Counted from the first letter of the stretch, positions 40,428-49,131 are shown. The stretch: 64,000 nt of DNA from Mangrovicoccus ximenensis (GCF_003056725.1 NZ_QBKZ01000015.1:590747-654746), one strand, 5' to 3'. Notes: a model not told the origin generated them from the sequence alone. Numbers and translations are program-made.

Positions 40428-40461
40428 CTAGCGTCGCCGGGCCAGTCCGCCGGAGCCAGCC

Positions 40462-42345
40462 TTGAGATCCTCGTCCTTCCCCGCCGCCCGTGGCGCCGCC
40501 GCCCTTCCTGCCGATGCTGCCGAACCCGCCGCCGAAGCTTCCCCGCGCGCGATCTTCGCTCGGGTCGGCCCCTATCTCTGGCCCAGGGACCGCCCCGGCT
40601 TCCGCCTGCGGGTGGTGCTGGCAGTGCTTTGCCTCGTCGCCGCAAAGCTCGTGGGCGTGGGGACGCCGCTGCTCTACAAGGCGGCGGTCGACCGGCTTTC
40701 GGGCGAGGGCGTCTCCACCCTGGCGCTGGGCGCCGTCGGGCTGACCGTCGCCTATGGCATGGCGCGGCTGATGACGGTGGGGTTCCAGCAGCTTCGCGAC
40801 GTGATCTTCGTGCGGGTCGGCCAGCAGGCGCTGCGCGAGGTGGCGGTGGAGACGTTTTCGCATATCCACCGGATGAGCCTGCGCTACCACATCACCCGCA
40901 AGACCGGCGGGCTGAGCCGCGTCATGGAGCGCGGCGTCAAGGGCATCGAGTTCCTGCTGCGCTTCATGCTGTTCTCGATCGGGCCCTTGGTGCTGGAGCT
41001 GTCGCTGATCTGCGCCGTGCTCGTGACGATGTTCGATGTCTGGTATCTGGTGGCGGTGGCGGCCACGCTGGCGGCCTACATGGCCTTCACCTTCCGCGTC
41101 ACGCAATGGCGGCTGGGGCTCCGGCGCGAGATGAACGCGCAGGACCAGGATGCGAACCAGAAGGCGATCGACAGCCTGCTGAATTTCGAGACAGTGAAGT
41201 ATTTCGGCGCCGAGGCCCGCGAGGCGGACCGCTATGACCGCGCGATGGAGGCCTATATCGGCGCCGCGGTGAAATCCTCCTATTCGCTTTCGGCGCTGAA
41301 TTTCGGCCAGTCCTTCCTGATCACTGCCGGGCTCGTCGCGGTGATGGTCATGGCGGCGCTGGGCGTGGAGCGCGGGGCGCTGACCGTCGGCGATTTCGTC
41401 ATGGTCAATGCCTACATGATCCAGGTGATCCAGCCGCTGAACTTCCTCGGCAGCGTCTATCGCGACATCCGCCAGAGCTTCGTCGACATGGGGGCGATGT
41501 TCCACATGCTCGACCAGCCGCCGGAAGTGGCCGACAAGCCGGGGGCGCCTGCGCTGCGCGTGCCCGCGGGGGAGGTCCGCTTCGAGGGGGTGGACTTCGG
41601 CTATGACCCGGCGCGGCCGATCCTGCACGGGCTGAGCTTCGCCGCCGCGCCGGGCGAGACCGTGGCGCTGGTCGGGCCCTCGGGCGCGGGGAAAAGCACC
41701 ATCGGGCGGCTGCTGTTCCGGTTCTACGACGTGACCGGCGGGCGGGTGGCGATCGACGGGCAGGATGTCCGCGACGTGACGCAGGACAGCCTGCATGCGC
41801 AGATCGGCGTGGTGCCGCAGGACACTGTGCTGTTCAACGACACGCTGCTCTACAACATCGCCTATGGGCGTCCCGATGCGACGCGGGCCGAGATCGAGGC
41901 GGCGGCCGAGGCAGCCCAGCTCGGCGCTTTCGTTGCCGGTCTGCCCGAGGGCTATGCCACGCAGGTGGGCGAACGTGGGCTCCGGCTGTCGGGGGGCGAG
42001 AAGCAGCGCGTGGGGATCGCCCGGACCATCCTGAAGAACCCGCCGATCGTGCTTCTCGACGAGGCGACCAGCGCGCTCGACACGCAGACGGAACGCGACA
42101 TCCAGGGGGCGCTGAAGGCGATGGGACGCGGGCGCACGGTGCTGACCATCGCGCACCGGCTCTCGACGGTGGTCGATGCCGACCGCATCCTGGTGCTGGA
42201 GGCAGGGCGCGTGGTGGAGCAGGGCCGCCACGGCGAGCTGCTGGCAGCGGGCGGGCGCTATGCGGCGCTCTGGGCGGCACAGGCCGAAGCGGGCGCGGCC
42301 CGGCCCAACGGGAAGAGGCGGCCCGCGCAGCGGGCCGTCCGATGA
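40462..42345 (+). CDS. Atm1-type ABC exporter (heavy metal/glutathione)
   Basis: A complete 627-residue half-transporter. Six hydrophobic segments (residues ~50-330) are followed by a nucleotide-binding domain: Walker A GPSGAGKST near residue 408, Q-loop VPQDTVLFNDTLLYNIAYG, signature LSGGEKQR, Walker B VLLDEATSALD and H-loop IAHRLSTV. The intracellular-loop motif LNFETVKYFGAEARE near residue 239 is diagnostic of the Atm1/HMT1 group, which exports glutathione conjugates or oxidised glutathione. The start is TTG at 40462, with GGAG six bases upstream; no other in-frame start precedes the first helix. It acts as a homodimer in the inner membrane. Confidence 0.92.
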   Translation: MRSSSFPAARGAAALPADAAEPAAEASPRAIFARVGPYLWPRDRPGFRLRVVLAVLCLVAAKLVGVGTPLLYKAAVDRLSGEGVSTLALGAVGLTVAYGMARLMTVGFQQLRDVIFVRVGQQALREVAVETFSHIHRMSLRYHITRKTGGLSRVMERGVKGIEFLLRFMLFSIGPLVLELSLICAVLVTMFDVWYLVAVAATLAAYMAFTFRVTQWRLGLRREMNAQDQDANQKAIDSLLNFETVKYFGAEAREADRYDRAMEAYIGAAVKSSYSLSALNFGQSFLITAGLVAVMVMAALGVERGALTVGDFVMVNAYMIQVIQPLNFLGSVYRDIRQSFVDMGAMFHMLDQPPEVADKPGAPALRVPAGEVRFEGVDFGYDPARPILHGLSFAAAPGETVALVGPSGAGKSTIGRLLFRFYDVTGGRVAIDGQDVRDVTQDSLHAQIGVVPQDTVLFNDTLLYNIAYGRPDATRAEIEAAAEAAQLGAFVAGLPEGYATQVGERGLRLSGGEKQRVGIARTILKNPPIVLLDEATSALDTQTERDIQGALKAMGRGRTVLTIAHRLSTVVDADRILVLEAGRVVEQGRHGELLAAGGRYAALWAAQAEAGAARPNGKRRPAQRAVR

Positions 42346-42381
42346 CGGGCGGGAGCGCCCCGGAGCCGCAGGACGGCCGGG

Positions 42382-43290
42382 CTAGCGGACCAGCTTCACC
42401 TTGGCCTGGGCGATCTTCAGCCGGTGTTCGCGCCAAGCCAGCGCCAGGCCCGAGATCACCACCAGGACCGCGCCGATGATCATCTGCGTCGTCGGGATGT
42501 CCGAGAAAGCGACATAGCCGACGATGATCGCCAGCACGATGGAGATGAATTCGAAGCTCGCGATCACCGCGGCATCGGCATGGCGGTAGCTGGCGGTCAG
42601 CAGGATCTGCCCGGCGCCGCCGAGAAGTCCCGCGCCGATCAGCGCCCAGAGCACCGGACCTTCGGGCATCACCCAGCCGAAGGGCAGGGTCAGCAGCGAC
42701 AGCGCCGTGGTGGTGGCGGTGAAATAGAACACGATTGCCGCGATGTGCTCGGTCTTGGTCAGGTGGCGCACGGTGATCTGCGCCAGCGCGGCGAAGACCG
42801 TGGCGGTGAAGACCGCAAGCGCGCCGAAGGCCATGCCCAGATCGCCGCCGCCGTTGAGCGCGGTCAGCCGCGGCTGCATCACGACCAGCACGCCGGCAAG
42901 CCCGGTCAGCACGGTGATCACGCGGAACACCCGCACCGGCTCGCCGAGGAACATCGCCGCGAAGATCGTCACGAAGATCGGCGTGGCATAGAAGATCGCC
43001 GTCACCTCGGGCAGCGGCAGGAAGCTGAGGCCGAGGAACATCAGCCCCATCGCCGTGCCGCCCACGAGGCCGCGCCAGAGATGGCCGACCGGGCGCTCGG
43101 TCTTCAGCCCGACGGCCAGTTCGCGGCGCATCGCCAGCCAGATCAGCAGCGGCGGGAAGGCGAAGAGCGAGCGGAAGAACACGGCCTCGCCGGGAGGCAC
43201 GGTGTCGGAGGCGTATTTGACGAGGGCGGACATCGCCGTCATCAGGAAGACGGAGGCGATTTTCAGCAAGATGCCGGTGATCGGGGACAT
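42382..43290 (-). CDS. EamA/DMT-family permease
   Basis: A 302-residue inner-membrane protein with ten predicted helices and two EamA repeats (residues ~5-140 and ~155-290). It begins MSPITGILLKIASVFLMTAMSALVKYA at ATG 43290 and ends with a basic tail. Homologues export amino acids, nucleosides or other metabolites; substrate cannot be inferred. It is convergent with the Atm1-type gene, 36 bases apart. Confidence 0.88.
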   Translation of the reverse strand: MSPITGILLKIASVFLMTAMSALVKYASDTVPPGEAVFFRSLFAFPPLLIWLAMRRELAVGLKTERPVGHLWRGLVGGTAMGLMFLGLSFLPLPEVTAIFYATPIFVTIFAAMFLGEPVRVFRVITVLTGLAGVLVVMQPRLTALNGGGDLGMAFGALAVFTATVFAALAQITVRHLTKTEHIAAIVFYFTATTTALSLLTLPFGWVMPEGPVLWALIGAGLLGGAGQILLTASYRHADAAVIASFEFISIVLAIIVGYVAFSDIPTTQMIIGAVLVVISGLALAWREHRLKIAQAKVKLVR

Positions 43291-43377
43291 GGGGAACTCT
43301 CTGCAGACCCTCCCATGCCTAGACCTCCCGCTCAAATGTGAAAACCCGTCTTACCTGTGTACATGGCTGCCATGCGT

Positions 43378-43537
43378 TCAGATCATGCGGTCGGGCAGCT
43401 GCCAGCCGCGCAGCAATTCGGCGGCGTCCATCGGCCGCTTGCCCGGACGCTGCGCCAGGGTGATCTCGACTGCGCCCGTGCCGCAGGCGATGCGCAGCCC
43501 GCCGAGCCGGGCGCCCGGCACCGACAGCAGCGTCGCG
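43378..43537 (-). pseudogene. fmt: Methionyl-tRNA formyltransferase, C-terminal fragment
   Basis: About the last 50 residues: GLRIACGTGAVEITLAQRPGKRPMDAAELLRGW is the conserved end of the tRNA-binding C-terminal domain of Fmt. The catalytic domain is missing; a junction near 43537 replaces it with an unrelated plus-strand repeat protein. Fmt formylates initiator Met-tRNA and is rarely dispensable, so a functional copy must exist elsewhere or the junction is artefactual. Confidence 0.78.
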
Positions 43538-45132
43538 GCCGCCGGGCCGGAACAGCGGGTCAACGCCTTCACCGCCGGGGAGCAGCACGAGGCGCATGTC
43601 GCCCGGCTGGCCGATGGCGGCACGGTGGTGACCTGGCGGTCGGTCTCGCAGGACACGCCCGACGGCGGCTTCGGCGTCTTCGCGCAGCGCTACGACGCCT
43701 CGGGCGCCAAGGCAGGCGGCGCGTTCCAGGTCAACACCCTTGCGGAGGGCAGCCAGTACAATCCGATGGCGGCCGGGCTCGAGACCGGCGGCTTCGTCAT
43801 CGCCTGGCGCGACGACAATGCCGCATCGGACGGCAGCGGCGTCTCGGTGCAGGCGCAGATCTTCGATGCGGCGGGCCAGCCTGCCGGCGAGGCCTTCACG
43901 GTCAATACCGAGACCGCCAGCAGCCAGCTGCATCCGGCCCTCGTGCAGATCCCGGGCGGATTTGCCGTGGCCTGGGCCAGCGCGGGCCAGGACGGCAGCG
44001 GCTACGGCACCTACATGGCGCGCTTTGCCAATGACGGCACCCGGATCTCGCCGGAGCAGCAGGTCAGCCAGGACACCCAGAACGACCAGTACCTGCCGCG
44101 CATCGCGGGTTTTGCCGATGGCGGCACGGTGACGGTCTGGACCTCGAACGCAGCCGCCGCCGGGCAGGGCGACGGTTCGGGCTGGAGCATCTGGGCCCGC
44201 GTCCATGCGCCCCTCGGCGGAGCTGGGGCTGGCGCGCCGGAAACCGTGCAGATCGCGGTCAACGCCACCACCTCGGGATCGCAGTACCGCCCGGATGTGG
44301 CGACCTTCGCCGATGGCCGCTTCGTCACGGTCTGGGAAGACCAGTCGGGCAATGACGGCAGCGGCTACGGCGTCTTCGCGCGGATCATGAACCGCGACGG
44401 CAGCCCGGCCGGGGACGAGTTCCGGGTCAACGGCGTGACTGCGGGCCAGCAATCCGATCCGAAGGTCGCGGTGCTGGAGGACGGCCGCTTCGTGGTGGTC
44501 TGGTACGATGCCTCCGCGTCCGAACCGGGCGGCAACGGCCAGTCCATCCAGGGCCAGCTCTATGGCAGCGACGGCAGCCGGATCGACGGGCCCTTCCTGG
44601 TGAACGAGGCCTCGGGCCTCACCCAGAACGGACCCGAGATCGCGGCGCTGCCCGGCGGCGGATTCCGCGTGGTCTGGTCCTCGAACGGCCAGGACGGCAG
44701 CGGCTACGGCGTCTATGCCCGCGACTTCGGGACCGGCGGCGCGGCGCCTCTCTCGGCGCCGCCGGTGCTGGCCGGCGTGTCGGATGCGGCCTTCGCGGAA
44801 TCCGGGGTGAATGCCGGGCTCGTGCTGCTGGCGCCCGCCCTGTCGCTGAGCGATCCCGATACCGCACCTTCGGCGGCGGCGAGCTGCGGCTCGAACGGCT
44901 GACCGGCAATGCCCATGTCGCGGATTATGCGGCGCCCGATGACATGGCCCAGGACCTGCTGGGCATCGTGCCGGGCGGCCAGATCGCGCTCTCGGGCGAT
45001 GCAGTGCTGTTCGGCGGGACCGAGATCGGCAGGGTCTCGGCGAGCGAGGACGGGCAGGCGGGCCGGCCGCTGTCGGTGGCGCTCAACGGCAATGCCACCC
45101 GTGCCGCGGTCGAGGCGCTGGCCGAGGCGCTC
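43538..45132 (+). pseudogene. Secreted repeat protein, internal fragment with frameshift
   Basis: About 530 residues without start or stop. Six or seven 55-65-residue repeats share the pattern VNxxTxGxQxxPxVAxLxDGxFVVxWxDxxGxDGSGYGVxAxxxxxDG, ending near residue 410. These look like beta-propeller-like or calcium-binding repeats of large exported RTX-associated proteins. Then a linker and an APVLAGVSDAAFAESG-type domain. Near 44868 the frame is broken (one reading ends at 44902; sequence continues as GELRLERLTGNAHVADYAAPDD in another frame), so a base is gained or lost. Both ends are block junctions. Function unknown; probably cell-surface or secreted. Confidence 0.65.
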
Positions 45133-45679
45133 GGCTACGGCCGAAGAGCGCCAGCCCGATCAGCGCCGCCGCCAGCGGTTCCGGCAGGCCGGTCGCCGAA
45201 GACAGGTTGATGGCGATGCCCGAGGGGGTCTCGGCCTGCGCCTGCGGGAAGAGCGCCAGCCGCAGCGGCGCCAGCGGTCCGGAAAGCGCCGCGAAGCCCG
45301 AGATCGCCGTCACCACGACGATCACCAGCGAGCGCATGTCGCCGCTGCCGAAGCGGGCCAGCGCGCCGAAGCCGCAATTCCCCGCCATCGCCATGCCATA
45401 GCCGAAGAGCAGCCCGCCGCAGATGCTGGCGAGCGGGTTCCAGGCCATGGCGCGGTAGATCGAGGCGTCGAGATCCGCCCAGCCCGCGAAGCCCGCCGCC
45501 TGGGTGGCGAGGATGGCGGTGCCGAGCACGATGCCCCATTGCCGGAGCCGCCGCCGGTCCGAGCCGTAGAGCGCGTGTTCGATCGCGCCGAGCGTGCAGA
45601 AATTCCCGAATCTGGCGGCCAGTCCCAGCACGCCTCCGGCGGCGAGCCCTGCGAGGGCCGCCAGCATCGCGTCCGTCAT
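45133..45679 (-). pseudogene. YeeE/YedE (SoxT-like) sulfur-compound transporter, C-truncated
   Basis: From ATG 45679, about 180 residues with five hydrophobic segments, a GNFCTLGAIEHALYGSD segment near residue 25, and CGGLLFGYGMAMAGNCGFGALARFGSGDMRSL near 82. The conserved cysteines of the YeeE/YedE family, which imports thiosulfate or related sulfur species, are present (C31, C93). It lies directly after soxR in the same direction, the position of soxT-like genes in sox clusters. The C-terminal half is lost at the junction near 45133. Confidence 0.78.
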
Positions 45680-45698
45680 GCCGTCCTCCCAGCGGCGG

Positions 45699-46118
45699 TC
45701 AGACCGCCCCGGCGCCGTCCCCTGCCGCGCCGTCGGTCCCGCCGAACAGACTATCGAGCAGCCCCGCCACCGCAAGCACCTTCTCGTCGAGGATCGAATA
45801 GTAGATCTGCTGGCCGTCGCGGCGGGCCTGCACCAGCCCCTCCATCCTCAGCCGCGCGAGCTGCTGGCTGACAGCGGCCTGGCGGCTGGACAGCAGCGTT
45901 TCCAGCTGGGTGACGCTCTTCTCGCCGCCCGCCAGATGGCACAGGATCAGCAGGCGCCCCTCATGGCCGAGCGCCTTGAGGAAGGTCACCGCCTCTTCGA
46001 CGCTGGCCACGATCGCGGCCAGTTCGGGCGGCGCGGCAGGCGTGTCCGGGGTCATGGCGGCGTCCTCCGCGCGCGGTTGCGCGAAGCGGCCGAACCTTGC
46101 TGCGATGGCATCACTCAT
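45699..46118 (-). CDS. soxR: ArsR-family sulfur-responsive repressor SoxR
   Basis: A 139-residue winged-helix repressor. ATG 46118 overlaps the soxS stop. Core residues: FLKALGHEGRLLILCHLAGGEKSV, recognition region SSRQAAVSQQLARLRMEGLV, then the wing ARRDGQQIYYSI. It matches sox-cluster repressors (BigR/SqrR/SoxR group), which sense sulfane sulfur with two cysteines. Only the first Cys (in LILCHL) exists here; the last-helix position usually occupied by the second Cys is glycine (LLDSLFGG). Expected to bind the soxS-V and soxW-X intergenic regions, both of which contain an ATATGAATAT core. Confidence 0.88.
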   Translation of the reverse strand: MSDAIAARFGRFAQPRAEDAAMTPDTPAAPPELAAIVASVEEAVTFLKALGHEGRLLILCHLAGGEKSVTQLETLLSSRQAAVSQQLARLRMEGLVQARRDGQQIYYSILDEKVLAVAGLLDSLFGGTDGAAGDGAGAV

Positions 46119-46485
46119 GACCGGTCTCCGCAATCATCTTGCCGAGAAGCCCCCAGAAGAAAGCTTCGCCGGGATAACCTTCCATTCTGCCGATTTCCGC
46201 CCCGTCCGCAAGCAGGATGAAGGTCGGCGTGAAGGCCGCGGGGCGCTCGAGCGACACGCCCTCCGGAAGGGGACCACGGAAATCGGTTTCCCGCAAGGGC
46301 GCTGTGCGGCCTTCGCCGGTTTTCGGATAGACCGCTCCGATCTCGCGGTCCCATTGCAGGCAATAGCCGCAGCCGTCCTGCCGGATCATGAGCAGGGCCA
46401 GCTCCGCCGCCGGTGCCGGTGCCGGTGCCGACGCGGCAAGGGCGAGGCAGGCGGCGAGCGCGAAGGACGGGATGCGGGCGGCCAT
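46111..46485 (-). CDS. soxS: Periplasmic thioredoxin-like SoxS
   Basis: A 124-residue thioredoxin-fold protein with a Sec signal (residues 1-27, ending APAPAAE) and the redox motif CGYC at DGCGYCLQW. In Paracoccus, SoxS keeps the SoxYZ carrier reduced and active. First gene of the leftward soxS-soxR transcript and divergent from soxV, with a 92-base intergenic region holding an operator. The cis-proline region AFTPTFIL is visible near residue 85. Confidence 0.88.
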   Translation of the reverse strand: MAARIPSFALAACLALAASAPAPAPAAELALLMIRQDGCGYCLQWDREIGAVYPKTGEGRTAPLRETDFRGPLPEGVSLERPAAFTPTFILLADGAEIGRMEGYPGEAFFWGLLGKMIAETGHE

Positions 46486-46500
46486 TGACGACTCCTGATG

Positions 46501-46514
46501 GATATATGAATATC
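46501..46514. promoter_or_regulatory. Candidate SoxR operator, soxS-soxV interval
   Basis: Perfect inverted repeat GATAT-ATGA-ATATC in an AT-rich patch within GC-rich DNA. It shares the 10-base core ATATGAATAT with 47914-47923. In other sox clusters SoxR binds the intergenic regions upstream of soxV and soxX. Confidence 0.65.
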
Positions 46515-46577
46515 ATAATGTCTCGACCTTCCGGCGGCAAGCGCCGGGGTCCGGGCCGGGCCGGGGAGGGCCCCGGC

Positions 46578-47315
46578 ATGTTCGACATCACCCTGGGCGG
46601 CGCCGCGCTGGCGGGCCTGCTGTCTTTCCTGTCGCCCTGCATCCTGCCGATGGTGCCGTTCTATCTGAGCTACATGGCCGGGCTGTCGATGCAGGAACTG
46701 CGCGGCACCGGGACGATCGCCGCCGGCGCACAGCGGCGGCTGGTCTTCTCGGCCATCGCCTTCGCGCTCGGCGTGACGACGATCTTCGTGCTGCTCGGCC
46801 TCGGCGCCACCGCGCTCGGCTCGCTCTTCATCCGGTGGAAGGACGCGCTGTCCTGGGCGGCGGCGGGCGTTCTGGCGGTCTTCGGGCTGCATTTCCTCGG
46901 AATCCTCCGCCTGCCCTTCCTCTACCGCGAAGCCCGGATCGAGGCCGGAACCGATCCCTCGAGCATGTTCGGCGCCTATGTGATGGGGCTGGCCTTCGGC
47001 TTCGGCTGGACGCCCTGCGTCGGGCCTGCGCTGGCGGCCATCCTGTTCGTCGCCTCGGGCACCGGCGACCTGACGCGCGGCGCCACGCTGCTGCTGGTCT
47101 ACGGGCTCGCCATGACCCTGCCCTTCGTGCTCGCCGCGTTTTTCGCGCGGCCCTTCCTCGGCTTCGTCGCGCGCCACCGCCGCGCCTTCGGCCATGTCGA
47201 GAAGGCGATGGGCGCGATGCTGATCGTCTTTGCCATCCTGATCGCCACCGGCCAGGTCAACCTGATCGGCCAGTGGCTGCTCGAGAATTTCGACTGGAGC
47301 GCCACGCTCGCCTGA
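46578..47315 (+). CDS. soxV: CcdA/DsbD-like membrane thiol transporter SoxV
   Basis: A 245-residue membrane protein with six hydrophobic segments. FLSPCILPMVPFYLSYMAG near residue 19 and FGWTPCVGPALAAIL near 141 carry the two cysteines that pass electrons across the inner membrane, as in CcdA. In the Sox system SoxV delivers reductant from cytosolic thioredoxin to SoxW/SoxS for carrier maintenance. Start ATG 46578 with GGGGAGGG upstream. Confidence 0.9.
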   Translation: MFDITLGGAALAGLLSFLSPCILPMVPFYLSYMAGLSMQELRGTGTIAAGAQRRLVFSAIAFALGVTTIFVLLGLGATALGSLFIRWKDALSWAAAGVLAVFGLHFLGILRLPFLYREARIEAGTDPSSMFGAYVMGLAFGFGWTPCVGPALAAILFVASGTGDLTRGATLLLVYGLAMTLPFVLAAFFARPFLGFVARHRRAFGHVEKAMGAMLIVFAILIATGQVNLIGQWLLENFDWSATLA

Positions 47316-47332
47316 TTGCACGGGAGACAGAC

Positions 47333-47884
47333 ATGAAGACCCTGATTGCCGCGACCCTGGCCGCCGTCCTGGCCATCCCCGCCATGGCCGAGGTGCCTGT
47401 CGGCGATGACGGGCTGCACAAGCCCGACTGGCTGCAGGACACGTTCAAGGACCTGCGCGAAGACCTCGGCGAGGCCAATGCCGAAGGCAAGCGGCTGATG
47501 CTGATCGTCGAACAGCGCGGCTGCCTCTACTGCGCCCGGATGCACGAGGAGGTCTTCCCCGACCCGGAGATCGACGCGCTGATCCGCGAGCATTTCTTCG
47601 TCGTGCAGATCAACATGTTCGGCCAGACCGAGGTCACCGATTTCGACGGCACCGCAATGGGCGAGAAGGAGATGGTCAAGCGCTGGGGGCTCGTCTTCAC
47701 GCCCACCCTGATCTTCCTGCCAGAGGAGGTGCCCGAGGGCGAGACGGCGGCCGGAGCCGCAGCGGTGGCCATGCCTGGCGCCTTCGCAAAGGGCACGACA
47801 AGGGCATTGATGCAATGGGTGCTCGAGCATGGCTATGACAGCGGCGAGCTTTTCCAGGAATACCTGATCCGCCAGACCCGGTGA
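47333..47884 (+). CDS. soxW: Periplasmic thioredoxin SoxW
   Basis: A 183-residue thioredoxin-like protein with signal peptide (residues 1-19, AIPAMA), redox motif CLYC in QRGCLYCARMHEEVFPD near residue 64, and the cis-proline segment GLVFTPTLIFLPEE near 122. It starts 17 bases after soxV, so the two are co-transcribed; SoxW receives reductant from SoxV. Periplasmic. Confidence 0.9.
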   Translation: MKTLIAATLAAVLAIPAMAEVPVGDDGLHKPDWLQDTFKDLREDLGEANAEGKRLMLIVEQRGCLYCARMHEEVFPDPEIDALIREHFFVVQINMFGQTEVTDFDGTAMGEKEMVKRWGLVFTPTLIFLPEEVPEGETAAGAAAVAMPGAFAKGTTRALMQWVLEHGYDSGELFQEYLIRQTR

Positions 47885-47912
47885 CGCCTTCGCAGCCGCA
47901 GAAACATGCACG

Positions 47913-47925
47913 GATATGAATATTC
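47913..47925. promoter_or_regulatory. Candidate SoxR operator, soxW-soxX interval
   Basis: GATATGAATATTC, containing the perfect palindrome GAATATTC and the core ATATGAATAT also found before soxV. Located 58 bases before soxX. Confidence 0.65.
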
Positions 47926-47982
47926 TATTGCCAACATGTCGCAGTTCGGTATAGCGTCGGTCCGTGGATAGGGAGGAGATCC

Positions 47983-48456
47983 ATGAGACAGACCGTCTTT
48001 CCCCTGGCCGCGGCGGTTGCGCTGGCGGGCAGCTGGGCACTTGCGGACACGCCCCCGGGCGACGTCGGCTATGACGAATACGGCGCCGTCGCGGCCTCGC
48101 TGACCGGCGCCCCCGGCAACCCCGAGGACGGCGCAGCCGTGATGTCAGACCGCGGGCTCGGCAATTGCGTCGCCTGCCACCAGGTGTCCTCGCTCAGCGC
48201 CGATTTCCAGGGCAATATCGGCCCGCCGCTCGACGGCGCGGGCAGCCGCTGGGCCGAGGCAGAGCTGCGCGGCATCGTGGCGGATGCCAAGCACACCTTC
48301 GAGGGCTCGATGATGCCCTCCTTCTACAAGACCGGCCCCTATGAGCGTCCCGGCGACGCCTATACCGGCAAGGCTGCCGAAGGCGCGCTGCCGCCGATCC
48401 TGACCGCGGCGCAGATCGAGGATGTCGTGGCCTACCTGGTGACCCTCAAGGAGTGA
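47983..48456 (+). CDS. soxX: Monoheme cytochrome c SoxX
   Basis: A 157-residue periplasmic cytochrome with a signal peptide ending WALA and a single heme motif CVACH near residue 57. It also has MMPSFYKTGPYERPGDAYTGK near residue 108, which supplies the axial Met. It forms the SoxAX heterodimer that oxidatively links thiosulfate to SoxY. GGGAGGAG precedes the ATG, and it is 29 bases before the soxY start. Confidence 0.93.
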   Translation: MRQTVFPLAAAVALAGSWALADTPPGDVGYDEYGAVAASLTGAPGNPEDGAAVMSDRGLGNCVACHQVSSLSADFQGNIGPPLDGAGSRWAEAELRGIVADAKHTFEGSMMPSFYKTGPYERPGDAYTGKAAEGALPPILTAAQIEDVVAYLVTLKE

Positions 48457-48485
48457 CGGCGCCCGTGCGCCGGAGGAGGAATGGA

Positions 48486-48590
48486 ATGGAACTGACCAGA
48501 CGCAACACGCTGGCGCTCGGCCTCGGCGGACTTGCCGCCGCCGCTCTGCCGCTGCCGGCGGCGGCCGCGGCGCTCGAGGAGGCGATGGCC
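48486..48590 (+). pseudogene. soxY: Sulfur carrier SoxY, N-terminal part (Tat signal)
   Basis: Thirty-five residues from ATG 48486 (GGAGGAGG upstream): a twin-arginine signal TRRNTLALGLGG, an alanine-rich core and the first mature residues ALEEAMA. At 48590 the gene breaks into the antisense of a methyltransferase. The last 28 bases (48563-48590) are repeated, reverse-complemented, at 37585-37612 where the rest of soxY begins, so the two pieces belong to one gene. Confidence 0.9.
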
Positions 48591-49131
48591 TCTGCTTCGG
48601 CAGGCCCGGCGCGGCACGGCCGGGCATCAGCGCGAGACGCAGCGCGGCGACCGGACCCGGCCGCGTGCAGGAGAACATCAGCACGCCATGCGGGCGCAGC
48701 ACGCGCCGGATTTCCGCCAGCAGCGGCGGCAGGTCGAGATCGCGGTCGAAGACATGGTCGCAAAGCACGATGTCGAAATGCCCGTCCCCGAAGGGCAGCG
48801 AAGACAGCCTCGCCACCTTGCGGTAGGCGATGCGGTAGCCATGCGCCGCCGAACGCTCCCGCGCGGCATCGATCATCGCCGCGCGCGTGTCGACCGCCGT
48901 CACGGAGCAGCCGCGGCGCAGCAGGCCGTCCGCCATGATCCCGGATTCGCATTGCAGCTGGAGCACCGAACTGCCGGCCCAGCGGGCCTCGTTGCCGAGG
49001 AACTTGCATTTCACGGGCAGCGCAGCCCGGGCATTCGCCCACCAGCGGTCGGTTTCGCCATAGGTCCCCGGATGGACCTCCGACGCTCCGGAGAGCGCCG
49101 CTACCTGCTCTGCTGCCGAAAAATCCTTCAT
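48591..49131 (-). pseudogene. SAM-dependent methyltransferase, C-truncated
   Basis: From ATG 49131, about 180 residues of a class I methyltransferase: WAGSSVLQLQCESGIMADGLLRRGCSVTAVD (motif I region, near residue 50), FDIVLCDHVFDRDLDLPPLLAEIRRVLRPHG (motifs post-I to III). The start is unusual, with a KCKFLGNEARWAG lead-in. The C-terminus is lost at the soxY junction. Substrate unknown; resembles UbiE/BioC-like enzymes only in the fold. Confidence 0.7.

Noticed and set aside
43319..44452. Minus-strand frame of 377 codons over the repeat protein
   Set aside because: Antisense shadow of a repetitive gene; only the last 50 residues of a different frame (43378-43537) match Fmt.
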